Source: Alphaproteobacteria bacterium
GTDB lineage: Bacteria; Pseudomonadota; Alphaproteobacteria; Rickettsiales; JAFLCR01
Assembly (NCBI GenBank): GCA_017302755.1
Contig: JAFLCR010000003.1
Coordinates: 1-25,420, forward strand
Length of the DNA stretch: 25,420 nucleotides
Direction of reading: 5' to 3'
In this document: positions 1 through 7,362 of the stretch, one piece after another
Position numbering within the stretch: position 1 is the stretch's first letter
How the letters are laid out: every line of letters starts with the position of its first letter
The notes under the pieces: generated by a model
What the model was told of the DNA's origin: nothing
The model's input: the letters and a program-made list of their open reading frames with translations, nothing else
The model's database searches: none
Program-made: the position numbers and the translations under genes

Positions 1-454
1 CACGCATAAGACGCTGTCGGGCAATTTCGCGGTGAAGAACGTGCATCTCGAAAAAGTGCTGGAACAGAAAGGCCTCAACACCGACGCGGTGTGGCAAACC
101 ATCGTGGAGAACGAAGGTTCGGTGCAGCACATCGCGGCGCTCTCGCAGGATGAGAAGGATACGTTCAAGACCGCCTTCGAAATCGACCAGCGCTGGGTGG
201 TGGAACTCGCGGGCGACCGCGCGCCGTTCATCTGCCAGGGCCAGTCGATCAACCTGTTCTTGCCCGCCGATATTGACAAATGGGACCTGCTGATGCTCCA
301 CTGGACGGCCTGGGAGAAGGGTGTGAAGAGCCTCTATTATTGCCGTTCCAAGTCCATCCAGCGCGCTGAGTACGCGGGCGGCGAGGGCAAGGAAGCCAAA
401 GAGGCGATGGAGACCAAGCGCACCGATTACGAGGAATGCCTCGCCTGCCAGTAA
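1..454 (+). CDS. nrdA: Ribonucleoside-diphosphate reductase alpha subunit, C-terminal part (5' end outside window)
   Basis: This is the last ~150 codons of the large subunit of class Ia ribonucleotide reductase, which reduces ribonucleoside diphosphates to deoxyribonucleotides in the cytoplasm. The frame is open from the left edge (frame beginning at base 2), so the gene enters from outside; an internal GTG at 32 is not the start. The fragment contains FICQGQSINLFLPADIDKW and HWTAWEKGVKSLYYCRSKSI, typical of the C-terminal barrel region of NrdA. The protein ends in YEECLACQ, a C-x-x-C tail matching the mobile redox cysteines that re-reduce the active site in this family. nrdB follows 100 nt downstream on the same strand, as expected for an nrdAB pair, with a long palindrome between them. 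Identification is firm; the N-terminal domains, including any ATP-cone, cannot be seen. Confidence 0.93.
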   Translation, partial: THKTLSGNFAVKNVHLEKVLEQKGLNTDAVWQTIVENEGSVQHIAALSQDEKDTFKTAFEIDQRWVVELAGDRAPFICQGQSINLFLPADIDKWDLLMLHWTAWEKGVKSLYYCRSKSIQRAEYAGGEGKEAKEAMETKRTDYEECLACQ

Positions 455-459
455 CCCTC

Positions 460-541
460 GTCATCCCGGCGTAGGCCGGGACCCAGGGTTATGGAGCGCC
501 GGAGTATAAAAACACTGGGTCCCGGCCTACGCCGGGATGAC
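460..541. repeat. Perfect 27-bp inverted repeat between nrdA and nrdB
   Basis: Bases 460-486 are an exact reverse complement of 515-541, with a 28-nt loop. After one mismatch, three more pairs are possible (488-490 with 511-513). Each arm also contains its own small hairpin: CCCGGC and GCCGGG around a 4-nt loop (GTAG on the left, CTAC on the right). The element is therefore two self-complementary units in inverted orientation, like a BIME-type repeat pair. The right arm ends directly before the nrdB ribosome binding site (542-548). Similar 'GTCATCCCGG...' palindromes are common intergenic repeats in Alphaproteobacteria. It has no T-run, so it is not a classical terminator. Confidence 0.9.
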
Positions 542-554
542 AGAGGAGAAAAAG

Positions 555-1640
555 ATGCAGAAAAGCTACGCCGATACCAACCCCTTTGAGCTTCAGGGCA
601 AGGGGCTGATCAGCCTTCTGGAACCCTCCGGCGCCTATGATGTCGATCGCTACCCCTGGGCCTATAACGCCTGGAAGCGCCAGCAGCAGATTCACTGGAT
701 GGGCGAAGAAGTGCCGCTGGGCGAAGACATCAAGGACTGGCAGTCCAACAAGCTCGCCGCCGGCGAGCGCAACCTGCTGACGCAGATTTTCCGCTTCTTC
801 ACGCAGTCGGACGTGGAGGTGAGCGATAATTACTTCAAGCGCTACATCCCGATCTTCCAGCCCCTGGAAATCCAGATGATGATGGCGGCGTTCACGAATA
901 TGGAAACCATCCATATCGACGCCTACGCCCTGCTGCTGAAAACCCTCGGCATGCCGAAAACTGAATTCGCGGCGTTCCAGGACTACGAGGCCATGCGAGC
1001 CAAGGCCGATTACATGCACAGCTTCGGCACCAAGACCTGCGGCGACGTGGCCCGCACGCTCGCCATGTTCGGCGCGTTCACCGAAGGCATGGCGCTGTTT
1101 GCCAGCTTCGCCATGCTCATGAATTTCCCCCGCCACAACAAGATGAAGGGCATGGGGCAGATCGTCTCCTGGTCGGTGCGCGACGAGTCGCTGCATTGTG
1201 AAAGCGTGATTCGCCTTTATCACGAATGGGCCGCTGAAACCGGGGCCGTCACCAAGGCCGTGGCCGACGACATCGTCGATGTCGGCAAAACCATGGTCGG
1301 GTTGGAGGACCGCTTCACCGAACTGGCCTTCGAGCTCGGCGAAGTGCAGGGCATGACGCTCAAGGATATTCAATCCTATGTCCGCTATATCTGCGACTGG
1401 CGCCTGACGCAGCTGAAGCTCACGCCGGTTTATGGCTATTTCACGGGTTCTGCCGGCGAATACAAGCAGGCGAAGGAACACCCGCTGCCCTGGCTCACCG
1501 CTATCCTGAACGGCGTGGAGCACGCCAATTTCTTTGAGGCCCGCGCCACGGAATATTCCAAAGCCGCCACCAAGGGCGAGTGGCATGGCGAAGAGGGCGT
1601 GTGGTCGGCGTTCGACAAGATGAAGGGCAAGGCGGCTTAA
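555..1640 (+). CDS. nrdB: Ribonucleoside-diphosphate reductase beta subunit (class Ia, NrdB)
   Basis: The 361-residue small subunit carries the di-iron/tyrosyl-radical cofactor that starts catalysis in NrdA. The start at 555 is chosen because AGAGGAG at 542-548 sits 6 nt upstream. An in-frame ATG at 537 lies inside the palindrome arm and has no such site. Visible cofactor residues are D86 (TQSDVEV), E117 and H120 in METIHIDAY, E177 (FTEGMAL), and E211 and H214 in RDESLHCES. Y124 in IHIDAY occupies the radical-tyrosine position, which supports a true class Ia protein rather than a radical-free variant. Length is normal for the family. The gene follows nrdA on the same strand and its stop overlaps the stop of the convergent membrane-protein gene by two bases. 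Confidence 0.95.
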   Translation: MQKSYADTNPFELQGKGLISLLEPSGAYDVDRYPWAYNAWKRQQQIHWMGEEVPLGEDIKDWQSNKLAAGERNLLTQIFRFFTQSDVEVSDNYFKRYIPIFQPLEIQMMMAAFTNMETIHIDAYALLLKTLGMPKTEFAAFQDYEAMRAKADYMHSFGTKTCGDVARTLAMFGAFTEGMALFASFAMLMNFPRHNKMKGMGQIVSWSVRDESLHCESVIRLYHEWAAETGAVTKAVADDIVDVGKTMVGLEDRFTELAFELGEVQGMTLKDIQSYVRYICDWRLTQLKLTPVYGYFTGSAGEYKQAKEHPLPWLTAILNGVEHANFFEARATEYSKAATKGEWHGEEGVWSAFDKMKGKAA

Positions 1641-2101
1641 CCCGGCTTGGCTATCATCAGATAAAAAATCACGATGATGGCTGAGAACGCGGCGCAACCC
1701 AGCCCCGTCCACCAGCGTTCCATGTTCCAGTATATCGGCGGCAAAGGTTGGCCGGTGGCGAGGGCTTCCTGGGCCATGTCGCGCATTTTGATCTGCATCC
1801 ACACCACGGGCAGCCAGCAGGCGCCCGCGAAAACGTAAAGCGCCAACGCGCCCGCGATCCACGGTTCGCTGAACGAATATTGGGCGATAAAGAGCATCCA
1901 CAACCCGGTGACAGGCTGGATGATGACGGCGGGCGTGGTGAACACCCAGTCCGCGATCACGGCGTGCCGCGTGGCGAAGGCGATGCCTGCGATTTCCCCG
2001 CGGCGGTTGGCCATGAACATGAAAAAAGCTGTGCCGATGCCGGTGCCAAAGAGAATCGTGGAACTCACGATGTGTACCCATTCCAATATCAGGTAATCCA
2101 T
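1637..2101 (-). CDS. DUF2269-type integral membrane protein
   Basis: This is a 154-residue hydrophobic protein with about four membrane segments (roughly residues 5-27, 47-69, 77-99 and 129-150). The N-terminal signature WVHIVSSTILFGTGIGTAFF and a second HAVIADWVFTTPAVIIQPVT segment resemble the DUF2269 family (PF10027), small membrane proteins of unknown function. Conserved His and Trp residues at the helix starts would be compatible with a cofactor, but that is speculation. The start MDYL is chosen because GGAGG precedes it by 5 nt; a longer in-frame start at 2143 lacks this support. It converges on nrdB with overlapping stop codons and is divergent from the DUF4166 operon, with 59 nt between the start codons. 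Confidence 0.8.
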   Translation of the reverse strand: MDYLILEWVHIVSSTILFGTGIGTAFFMFMANRRGEIAGIAFATRHAVIADWVFTTPAVIIQPVTGLWMLFIAQYSFSEPWIAGALALYVFAGACWLPVVWMQIKMRDMAQEALATGQPLPPIYWNMERWWTGLGCAAFSAIIVIFYLMIAKPG

Positions 2102-2160
2102 CTTGCCTCCGGTATGTTTCGCCGTGATACTAGCCTCATTCATGCAACCGGGAAACCTTC

Positions 2161-2784
2161 ATGGAACCCTCGCGTCCGCCCGCCACGGAAGGCCAGCTGA
2201 TCCGCTCCGCGCTGGGGCTTAAGTGGAGCTGCCTTTCCCCGGCGACGCGGAAGCGCTTTGAGACAGATCCTGATACTACCGTTTTCTATGAAGGCGTGAT
2301 GTCGGAGGTGCGCTGCTCGCCCCTGGGCAGGCTGATCGCGCTTTTGGGGAGGTGCCTCGGCTCCCCGCTTATTCCCCATAGCGGCAGGGATATTCCGATT
2401 CACGTGATGGTGTATAAAAAACCAGGACATCCGGATATTTTTAAAAAACGAATTTACGATTTCCTTGGCAAACAGCCCTTTACCGTGGAAACGCGTATGC
2501 GCACGGATGATGACGGCAGGTTCGTGGAATATGCTGGGCTGGGTCTTGGCATGATTATGGAGCTCTCCGTGGAGGAGGGCGGGCTTTACTTCCATGGGCG
2601 TGGCTATGTGTGGGATACGCCGCTGGGACGCGTTCCGGTTCCGGCATGGCTGTCGCCGGGGCTGGCGCATGTGGAGCACCGGGACGGCGAGCCTGGCAGT
2701 TTCCGGGTACGGATCGAAATGCGCCACCCCTGGTTCGGGGTGACGTTTGTGCAGGATGGGGTCTTCCAGGAGGGGCATGCCTGA
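2161..2784 (+). CDS. DUF4166 domain protein, first gene of a three-gene operon
   Basis: This 207-residue protein has no signal peptide or membrane segment that I can see. Residues ~40-205 resemble DUF4166 (PF13761): the core GRDIPIHVMVYKK, then FLGKQPFTVETRM, a GxGMxMELSVEEGGLYFHGRGY hairpin region, and the closing FRVRIEMRHPWFGVTFVQDG. As I recall, the domain is often found fused to or beside saccharopine-dehydrogenase-like proteins, which fits the third gene here. Molecular function is unknown. The last 8 nt overlap the next gene, suggesting translational coupling. The C-terminal half of the next protein is a clear paralogue, with the same order of motifs including HRGYV and MEIRHWFFGITY. 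The start at 2161 has only a weak GGGA site upstream. Confidence 0.8.
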   Translation: MEPSRPPATEGQLIRSALGLKWSCLSPATRKRFETDPDTTVFYEGVMSEVRCSPLGRLIALLGRCLGSPLIPHSGRDIPIHVMVYKKPGHPDIFKKRIYDFLGKQPFTVETRMRTDDDGRFVEYAGLGLGMIMELSVEEGGLYFHGRGYVWDTPLGRVPVPAWLSPGLAHVEHRDGEPGSFRVRIEMRHPWFGVTFVQDGVFQEGHA

Positions 2785-3790
2785 TTCCGTGTTTATGGAA
2801 GGCGTTTGGTTCGTCTACGACGGCGAATGCCCGCTCTGCCGGTCGGCGGCGCTGGCGCTTCGCATACGCGAAACAGTGGGGCGCCTGCATCTGTTGAATG
2901 CCAGGGAAGCGGGGGATCACCCGCTTATGCGTGCGATAAACGCGAGGGGATTAAACCTGGATGAAGGCATGGTGCTTTACCAGGATGGCCAATATTACCA
3001 TGGCGCGGATGCGCTGCGTCTCATGGCGCTGTTAGGTGAGGCAAACGGCTGGTTCAATTGCCTGAACCGGTGGTTATTTCGCTCGGAGGGCATGGCGCGG
3101 TGGAGTTATCCGTTCATGCGCGCGGCACGCAATGCGTTGATCAGCATGCGCGGCGTGCGGCCGATCCGCAACCTGGCCTCTCCGGATACTCCCATTTTCA
3201 CCCGGGTATTCGGCGAAGCATGGGAGGCATTGCCGCCCGTGCTGCGTCGGCATTATGCCAACCGTGCCTACCGTCGCGACACCGTGACAGTGGAGGGCCG
3301 CATGGATGTGATGACCTCGCCCTGGATAGGCGTGCTTTCGCCTTTGCTTCGGTTGGCTGGGACGCTGGTGCCTTATGCGGGCACGGCCATTCCAGTGACT
3401 GTGCATTTTCGCAGCGAACCGGATTCCGATGCTTTCTGCTTTGACCGTATTTTTCACTTTCCAGGAAAAGCGCCGTATGCATTCCGATCGCGTATGGTGC
3501 CGGTGCAGGGAGCGGAAATGATTGAATATATGCGTTTCGGCATCGGCTGGCGAACGGCGTACAGTTATGAAAAGGGAAAAATCATGCTCCGTCATCGCGG
3601 CTATGTGCTGGGTTGCGGCGCATGGCGCGTTTCCCTGCCTCTCGAATGGGTTTTGGGCACTGGTTCCGCCGAAGAGGAAGCGATCAGTGAGGATGTTTTC
3701 CGCATGCGCATGGAAATCCGGCACTGGTTTTTTGGCATAACCTATGCGTACGGCGGTGAGTTCAGGGTGATAGAGGTTCAGTATGGCTAA
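2777..3790 (+). CDS. DCC-type thiol-disulfide oxidoreductase fused to DUF4166
   Basis: This 337-residue two-domain protein begins with a DUF393/DCC domain (residues ~8-125). It shows VWFVYDGECPLCRSAA with a C18-P-L-C21 redox motif, then LLNAREAGDHP and DEGMVLYQDGQYYHGADAL, typical of this thioredoxin-like family. Residues ~165-335 form a second DUF4166 copy related to the upstream protein. The start at 2777 overlaps the upstream stop by 8 nt and has AGGAGG just before it, with tight 3-nt spacing. A longer start at 2747 would lie far inside the upstream gene. The overlap with the downstream gene is also 8 nt. Domain identity is clear from the sequence. That the CxxC transfers electrons for the neighbouring reductase-like protein is only an inference. 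Confidence 0.82.
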   Translation: MPDSVFMEGVWFVYDGECPLCRSAALALRIRETVGRLHLLNAREAGDHPLMRAINARGLNLDEGMVLYQDGQYYHGADALRLMALLGEANGWFNCLNRWLFRSEGMARWSYPFMRAARNALISMRGVRPIRNLASPDTPIFTRVFGEAWEALPPVLRRHYANRAYRRDTVTVEGRMDVMTSPWIGVLSPLLRLAGTLVPYAGTAIPVTVHFRSEPDSDAFCFDRIFHFPGKAPYAFRSRMVPVQGAEMIEYMRFGIGWRTAYSYEKGKIMLRHRGYVLGCGAWRVSLPLEWVLGTGSAEEEAISEDVFRMRMEIRHWFFGITYAYGGEFRVIEVQYG

Positions 3791-4883
3791 CGTCCTGATC
3801 CTCGGTGGCTATGGCAATTTCGGCAAGCGCATCGCGGAAAAGCTGGCGGCGCGTGGCGTGGCGGTGATCATCGCCGGGAGAGATGAAACGAAGACCAAGG
3901 CGATTGCCGCGGGACTTTCCAAGGTGCGTGCCGTAGCCTTCGACGTGAATGCAGAGTTGGACACTCAGTTGGCGTCGCTGAAACCGGTGGTCGTCGTCAA
4001 TACTTGCGGACCGTTTCAGAACAGAGATTACCGAGTTGCCGCTGCGTGCATTCGCCATGGCGCGCATTACATTGACCTGGCGGATGGGCGCGATTTTGTG
4101 CGGGACATCGCCGTTCTGGATGGCGCCGCGAAGGAGCGGGGCGTTGCCGTCATCAGCGGGGCGAGCACGGTGCCGGGGCTTTCTTCTGCGGTGATCGAGC
4201 ATTTCAAGCCGGCGTTTTCGCGCATTGACGACATGATCTACGGCATCAGCCCTGGGCAGGGGGCGGAGCGGGGGCTGGCGACGACCCAGGGCATTCTCAC
4301 CTATGTCGGCAAACCGCTGAAGCCGTTTGCGGGGCAGAGCAAGCCAGTCTACGGCTGGCAGGATCTTTACCGCCAGGAATATCCGGTGCTCGGCAAGCGC
4401 TGGATGGCCAATTGCGACATTCCCGATCTTGACTTGCTGCCGTCGCGTTACGGCATTGCTTCCATTCGTTTTTCAGCAGGGCTGGAGCTTGGGGTGCTGC
4501 ATCTGGGCTTGTGGGGGCTTTCCTGGGCGGTGCGGATGGGGGCGGCGCTGCATTTGCCCGCCTTTGCAAAGCCGCTGCTCGCCGTCAGCAACCTCTTTAA
4601 CCGTTTCGGCACATCCGACGGCGGCATGCATGTGATTCTGCGCGGGGTGGATACTATGGGCAAGCCTCTCGAAAAGCGCTGGTTCATCATCGCGCGCGAG
4701 GGGCACGGCCCGTATATTCCCTGCATGCCCGCAGTGGTGCTGGCGGAAAAACTGGTATCCGGGGTAGATTTCGTGGCGGGAGCGTACCCATGCGTGGGAT
4801 TGGTAACGCTGGAGGAATACATGCTTGGGTTGAACGGGCTTGCCATTGCCGCAGGCGAAGATTTACCAAACATAAACGCTTAA
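3783..4883 (+). CDS. Saccharopine dehydrogenase-like NAD(P)-binding protein
   Basis: This is a 366-residue protein with an N-terminal Rossmann fold. GGYGNFG at residues 8-14 is the dinucleotide loop, IIAGRDETK at about 29-37 ends the second strand, and VVNTCGPFQNRDYRVAAACI with HGAHYIDLADGRDF is characteristic of the saccharopine dehydrogenase NADP-binding family (PF03435). The usual lysine-pathway context is absent. Many family members act on lipids or are uncharacterised, so I do not assign a substrate. A hydrophobic stretch near GVLHLGLWGLSWAVRMGAAL (about 237-256) may contact the membrane. The start overlaps the DCC-DUF4166 gene by 8 nt and has AGAGG at 3772-3776. It completes the operon with the two DUF4166 proteins. 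Confidence 0.82.
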   Translation: MANVLILGGYGNFGKRIAEKLAARGVAVIIAGRDETKTKAIAAGLSKVRAVAFDVNAELDTQLASLKPVVVVNTCGPFQNRDYRVAAACIRHGAHYIDLADGRDFVRDIAVLDGAAKERGVAVISGASTVPGLSSAVIEHFKPAFSRIDDMIYGISPGQGAERGLATTQGILTYVGKPLKPFAGQSKPVYGWQDLYRQEYPVLGKRWMANCDIPDLDLLPSRYGIASIRFSAGLELGVLHLGLWGLSWAVRMGAALHLPAFAKPLLAVSNLFNRFGTSDGGMHVILRGVDTMGKPLEKRWFIIAREGHGPYIPCMPAVVLAEKLVSGVDFVAGAYPCVGLVTLEEYMLGLNGLAIAAGEDLPNINA

Positions 4884-4931
4884 AATTTACTCTGCTTAAA
4901 TGCCGCAATCTTACAAGAACGTGGGGATTTT

Positions 4932-7013
4932 ATGCTTGCGCGTCTCAGCTTTGCAAAAAAACTGACCATCAGCACTTTTGCGTTTATCGCCTGCATTCTG
5001 GCGCTGACCTATTTCTATGAGGAAAGCATCAACAGCTCGATTGTGTTCGCCGAACAGGAGAAACGCGGCAACGCTTACCAGAAATCCTTAATGCCGATTC
5101 TTACCGGCTTGGGAGAAATGCAGCGCCTGCACAGCGTCAATGGTGACAAAACCCAGGTCATGACAGGGATTGACCGCGCGTTTGATCATCTGCTATCCGC
5201 TCAGAAAACGCTGGGAGAATCGCTGCAATTTACACAGAATGGGTTGGAAAGCCGTGGGCGCGCGCATTTGATGCCCGAAACGGTGAAGGCGAAATGGGAC
5301 GCACTCAAGTTGACCGCCTCGCAGCCCTTCGCCCGCCCGGCGGAAGAAGCCTACCAGTCGCTTATTGCGGATATTCGTGGCATGATCTCGCATGCGGGGG
5401 ATACGTCCAATCTGATTCTGGATCCGGATCTCGACAGCTATTACCTGATGGATGTCACCCTGCTTGCCCTGCCGCAAACCATCGATCGCCTCACGAAGAT
5501 CCAGGCATTTCTGGTATCGCATCAGACGTTGAGCCAGGCGGATGCAATTGAGATCGCGGTGCTGGCCAGAATGTTGAAAGAGGCGGATCTCGACCGCATT
5601 GCCGCTGATTTCGACACCACTTTCAAGGAAGATGGTCACTTTTATGGCATTAGCCCAACACTCAAACCATCCATCGAGCAACCGTTGGAAGCATTGAAAT
5701 CCAATTACGAGCGGCTGATCCGTGCCCTTGAGCAGATTTCCGCGTCCGGGGATGCAGCACTTTTGCCGGTAGCGGCAACGGCGCTAGCCGAGGCGCAAAA
5801 GACAACGAATTTCTTATGGGAGGTTTCAGTCAAGGAGCTCGACACCCTGCTTGACAAGCGCATTTCCGACTACCGTACCCGCATGTACCAGGTGCTCGGG
5901 TTATGCGGGCTAGGCGTAGTTCTCTCTATCTTTTTCTTCATGGTGGTAATCCGCGACATCACCCGGCCACTGCAGGATATCCACCGTACTATGGCAAGAC
6001 TCGTGAAGGGGGATTTTGACTTCATTGTTCCCCATGCTCAGCGGCAGGACGAAAGCGGCAAAATGGCCGCGGCGCTCGAAGTGATGCAGATGGAGATGAT
6101 CGAGAAGGAGCAGCTTCAGAAAAGGCAAGAGGAAGAAAAGAAAAGAGCCGAGGAAGAAAAAAAGCGCGAGTTGGATAAGATTGCAAAAACATTTGAAACC
6201 AACGTCAAGCATGTGGTGGATATCGTGGCCTCGGCAGCGACCGAGATGATGGCCGCCTCCCAGGGGGTGGACCACAACCTGAAACAGAGCATGCAGCAGT
6301 TGCTTAAGCTCGTGAAGGGGGTGGAGACGGTCGGCGCGGAAGTGGAAAATGTCTCTTCCTCCACATCTCAGCTTTCCTCTGCCATCAATGAAATCGCCTC
6401 TCAGGTGGCGCGGGCGTCGACCATTACGCACCAGGCAGTCGACCAGGGCAGTCAGGCGGACAATACCGTGAAAGGCCTCGTGAATGCCGCAAGGGAGATC
6501 GACGAAGTGCTCGGCGTCATCAATGACATCACCGAACAGATCAACCTGCTGGCACTGAACGCCACCATTGAGGCGGCGCGCGCGGGCGAGGCGGGCAAGG
6601 GGTTCGCCGTGGTCGCGAGCGAGGTGAAAACGCTTGCCAACGAAACAGCCAGGGCAACCGAGGAAATCCGCCGTAAAATCACATCGATCCAGAGTGCCTC
6701 GTCCGAAACTGCGCAGGTAATTAGCAAAATCACCGGCACGATCAACGAGATCAACCAGATCTCCACCATGATCGCTGCCGCCGTGGAGGAGCAGGGTTTT
6801 GCCACCCAGGAAATCGCCGGCAATGTCAGCCGCGCGTCCGACGACACGCGGAATATGGCGGATAACGCGGCTTCCGTTTCCGGATCCGCGGATCAGGCTA
6901 ACTCCTCAGTTGGCGAAATGCGCGTGGCTTCGGAAGAGCTTTCCAAACAAGCGGAGCATTTGCGGCGGGAAGTGGAGGGCTTTCTCCGGCAGATACGCCA
7001 GGAGAATGCATAA
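4932..7013 (+). CDS. Methyl-accepting chemotaxis protein
   Basis: This is a 693-residue transmembrane chemoreceptor. TM1 lies at about residues 11-30. The periplasmic part (~31-318) contains the [16 protein letters not shown] motif seen in many receptors. TM2 is at about 320-341, HAMP at about 342-395, and a highly charged K/E/R coiled coil follows at about 388-420. The cytoplasmic signalling hairpin has the near-invariant tip [22 protein letters not shown]. No CheW-binding pentapeptide is visible at the C-terminus, which ends [17 protein letters not shown] at 4921-4927 serves as ribosome binding site. It lies 48 nt after the saccharopine-dehydrogenase-like gene. The ligand is unknown; unlike the receptor at 11367 it has no NIT domain. 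Confidence 0.93.
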   Translation: MLARLSFAKKLTISTFAFIACILALTYFYEESINSSIVFAEQEKRGNAYQKSLMPILTGLGEMQRLHSVNGDKTQVMTGIDRAFDHLLSAQKTLGESLQFTQNGLESRGRAHLMPETVKAKWDALKLTASQPFARPAEEAYQSLIADIRGMISHAGDTSNLILDPDLDSYYLMDVTLLALPQTIDRLTKIQAFLVSHQTLSQADAIEIAVLARMLKEADLDRIAADFDTTFKEDGHFYGISPTLKPSIEQPLEALKSNYERLIRALEQISASGDAALLPVAATALAEAQKTTNFLWEVSVKELDTLLDKRISDYRTRMYQVLGLCGLGVVLSIFFFMVVIRDITRPLQDIHRTMARLVKGDFDFIVPHAQRQDESGKMAAALEVMQMEMIEKEQLQKRQEEEKKRAEEEKKRELDKIAKTFETNVKHVVDIVASAATEMMAASQGVDHNLKQSMQQLLKLVKGVETVGAEVENVSSSTSQLSSAINEIASQVARASTITHQAVDQGSQADNTVKGLVNAAREIDEVLGVINDITEQINLLALNATIEAARAGEAGKGFAVVASEVKTLANETARATEEIRRKITSIQSASSETAQVISKITGTINEINQISTMIAAAVEEQGFATQEIAGNVSRASDDTRNMADNAASVSGSADQANSSVGEMRVASEELSKQAEHLRREVEGFLRQIRQENA

Positions 7014-7044
7014 AGCGCGTCTAAACAGATGGTTGATGCTTCTC

Positions 7045-7073
7045 TTTTCAAAACAAGGCGAAGGGTATATATG
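7045..7073 (+). promoter_or_regulatory. Possible sigma70-type promoter for tRNA-Glu
   Basis: TTTTCA at 7045-7050 and TATATG at 7068-7073 are separated by 17 nt and lie just upstream of the tRNA. Both hexamers match consensus only partly, and the TATATAT run allows other registers. Confidence 0.35.
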
Positions 7074-7094
7074 CTGTGGCCCACGCCGCAGCAT
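7071..7094 (+). other. Hairpin abutting the 5' end of tRNA-Glu
   Basis: ATGCTGTGGC (7071-7080) can pair with GCCGCAGCAT (7085-7094), giving a 10-bp stem with one G-U pair and a 4-nt loop. It ends at the base before the mature tRNA. It could be a leader stem for 5' processing or the end of the upstream chemoreceptor transcript. There is no T-run. Confidence 0.6.
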
Positions 7095-7169
7095 GACCCC
7101 TTCGTCTAGCGGTCAGGACACCGCCCTCTCACGGCGGTAACACGGGTTCGAGTCCCGTAGGGGTCGCCA
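7095..7169 (+). tRNA. tRNA-Glu (anticodon CUC)
   Basis: A 75-nt cloverleaf with all arms. The acceptor stem is GACCCCT pairing with AGGGGTC, and the discriminator G is followed by an encoded CCA (7167-7169). The anticodon stem is CCGCC/GGCGG (7121-7125 and 7133-7137), with loop CTCUCAC-type bases 7126-7132 giving anticodon CTC at 7128-7130, which reads GAG (Glu). The T-arm contains GGTTCGAGTCC. An integrase-like fragment lies just downstream, so this tRNA may have served as an attachment site. Confidence 0.97.
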
Positions 7170-7254
7170 TTACTGGTAAATGCCATGCGCCTCAATAAAA
7201 AACTGGTATATCTATATTTCTACCCACCAGGTTAGTCCACAGAGGAGGTACACA

Positions 7255-7362
7255 GTGGGGCTTCGGACATCCAAGCATAAGCATCGCAAGGTGGGCGTGT
7301 ACTATCTCCGTAAGTGTATTCCTACTGCACTGATACGGGGAAGCTTTCTCCGAATTTCTTAA
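7255..7362 (+). pseudogene. Truncated tyrosine-integrase N-terminus next to tRNA-Glu (element scar)
   Basis: A 35-codon frame starts with GTG at 7255, preceded by a strong AGAGGAGG at 7241-7248. Its product begins VGLRTSKHKHRK and continues VGVYYLRKCIPTAL. The GVYYxRxxIPxxL pattern is what I would expect at the N-terminus of many tRNA-associated phage or island integrases (DUF6538-like). The similarity ends around codons 23-26, exactly where the minus-strand decarboxylase gene ends (7322); the remaining codons are antisense to that gene. Position and orientation downstream of a tRNA 3' end are canonical for an integrase. The match is short and made by eye, so identity is probable rather than certain. 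The stretch 7170-7254 between tRNA and this fragment holds no gene I can see. Confidence 0.5.

Noticed and set aside
489..2081. 530-codon open frame on the minus strand across nrdB
   Set aside because: It is antisense to nrdB, whose cofactor residues are all conserved, and its His/Arg-rich translation resembles no protein. It is a product of GC-rich codon bias.
4881..4909. Possible sigma28 flagellar promoter before the first chemoreceptor (TAAAATTT ... GCCGCAAT)
   Set aside because: The spacing between TAAA and GCCG is 17 rather than 15, and the -10 half departs from GCCGATAA after the first four bases.
7172..7208. Short direct repeat ACTGGTA (7172-7178 and 7202-7208) after the tRNA as an attachment repeat
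   Set aside because: Seven bases is too short to distinguish from chance, and it does not copy the tRNA 3' end.
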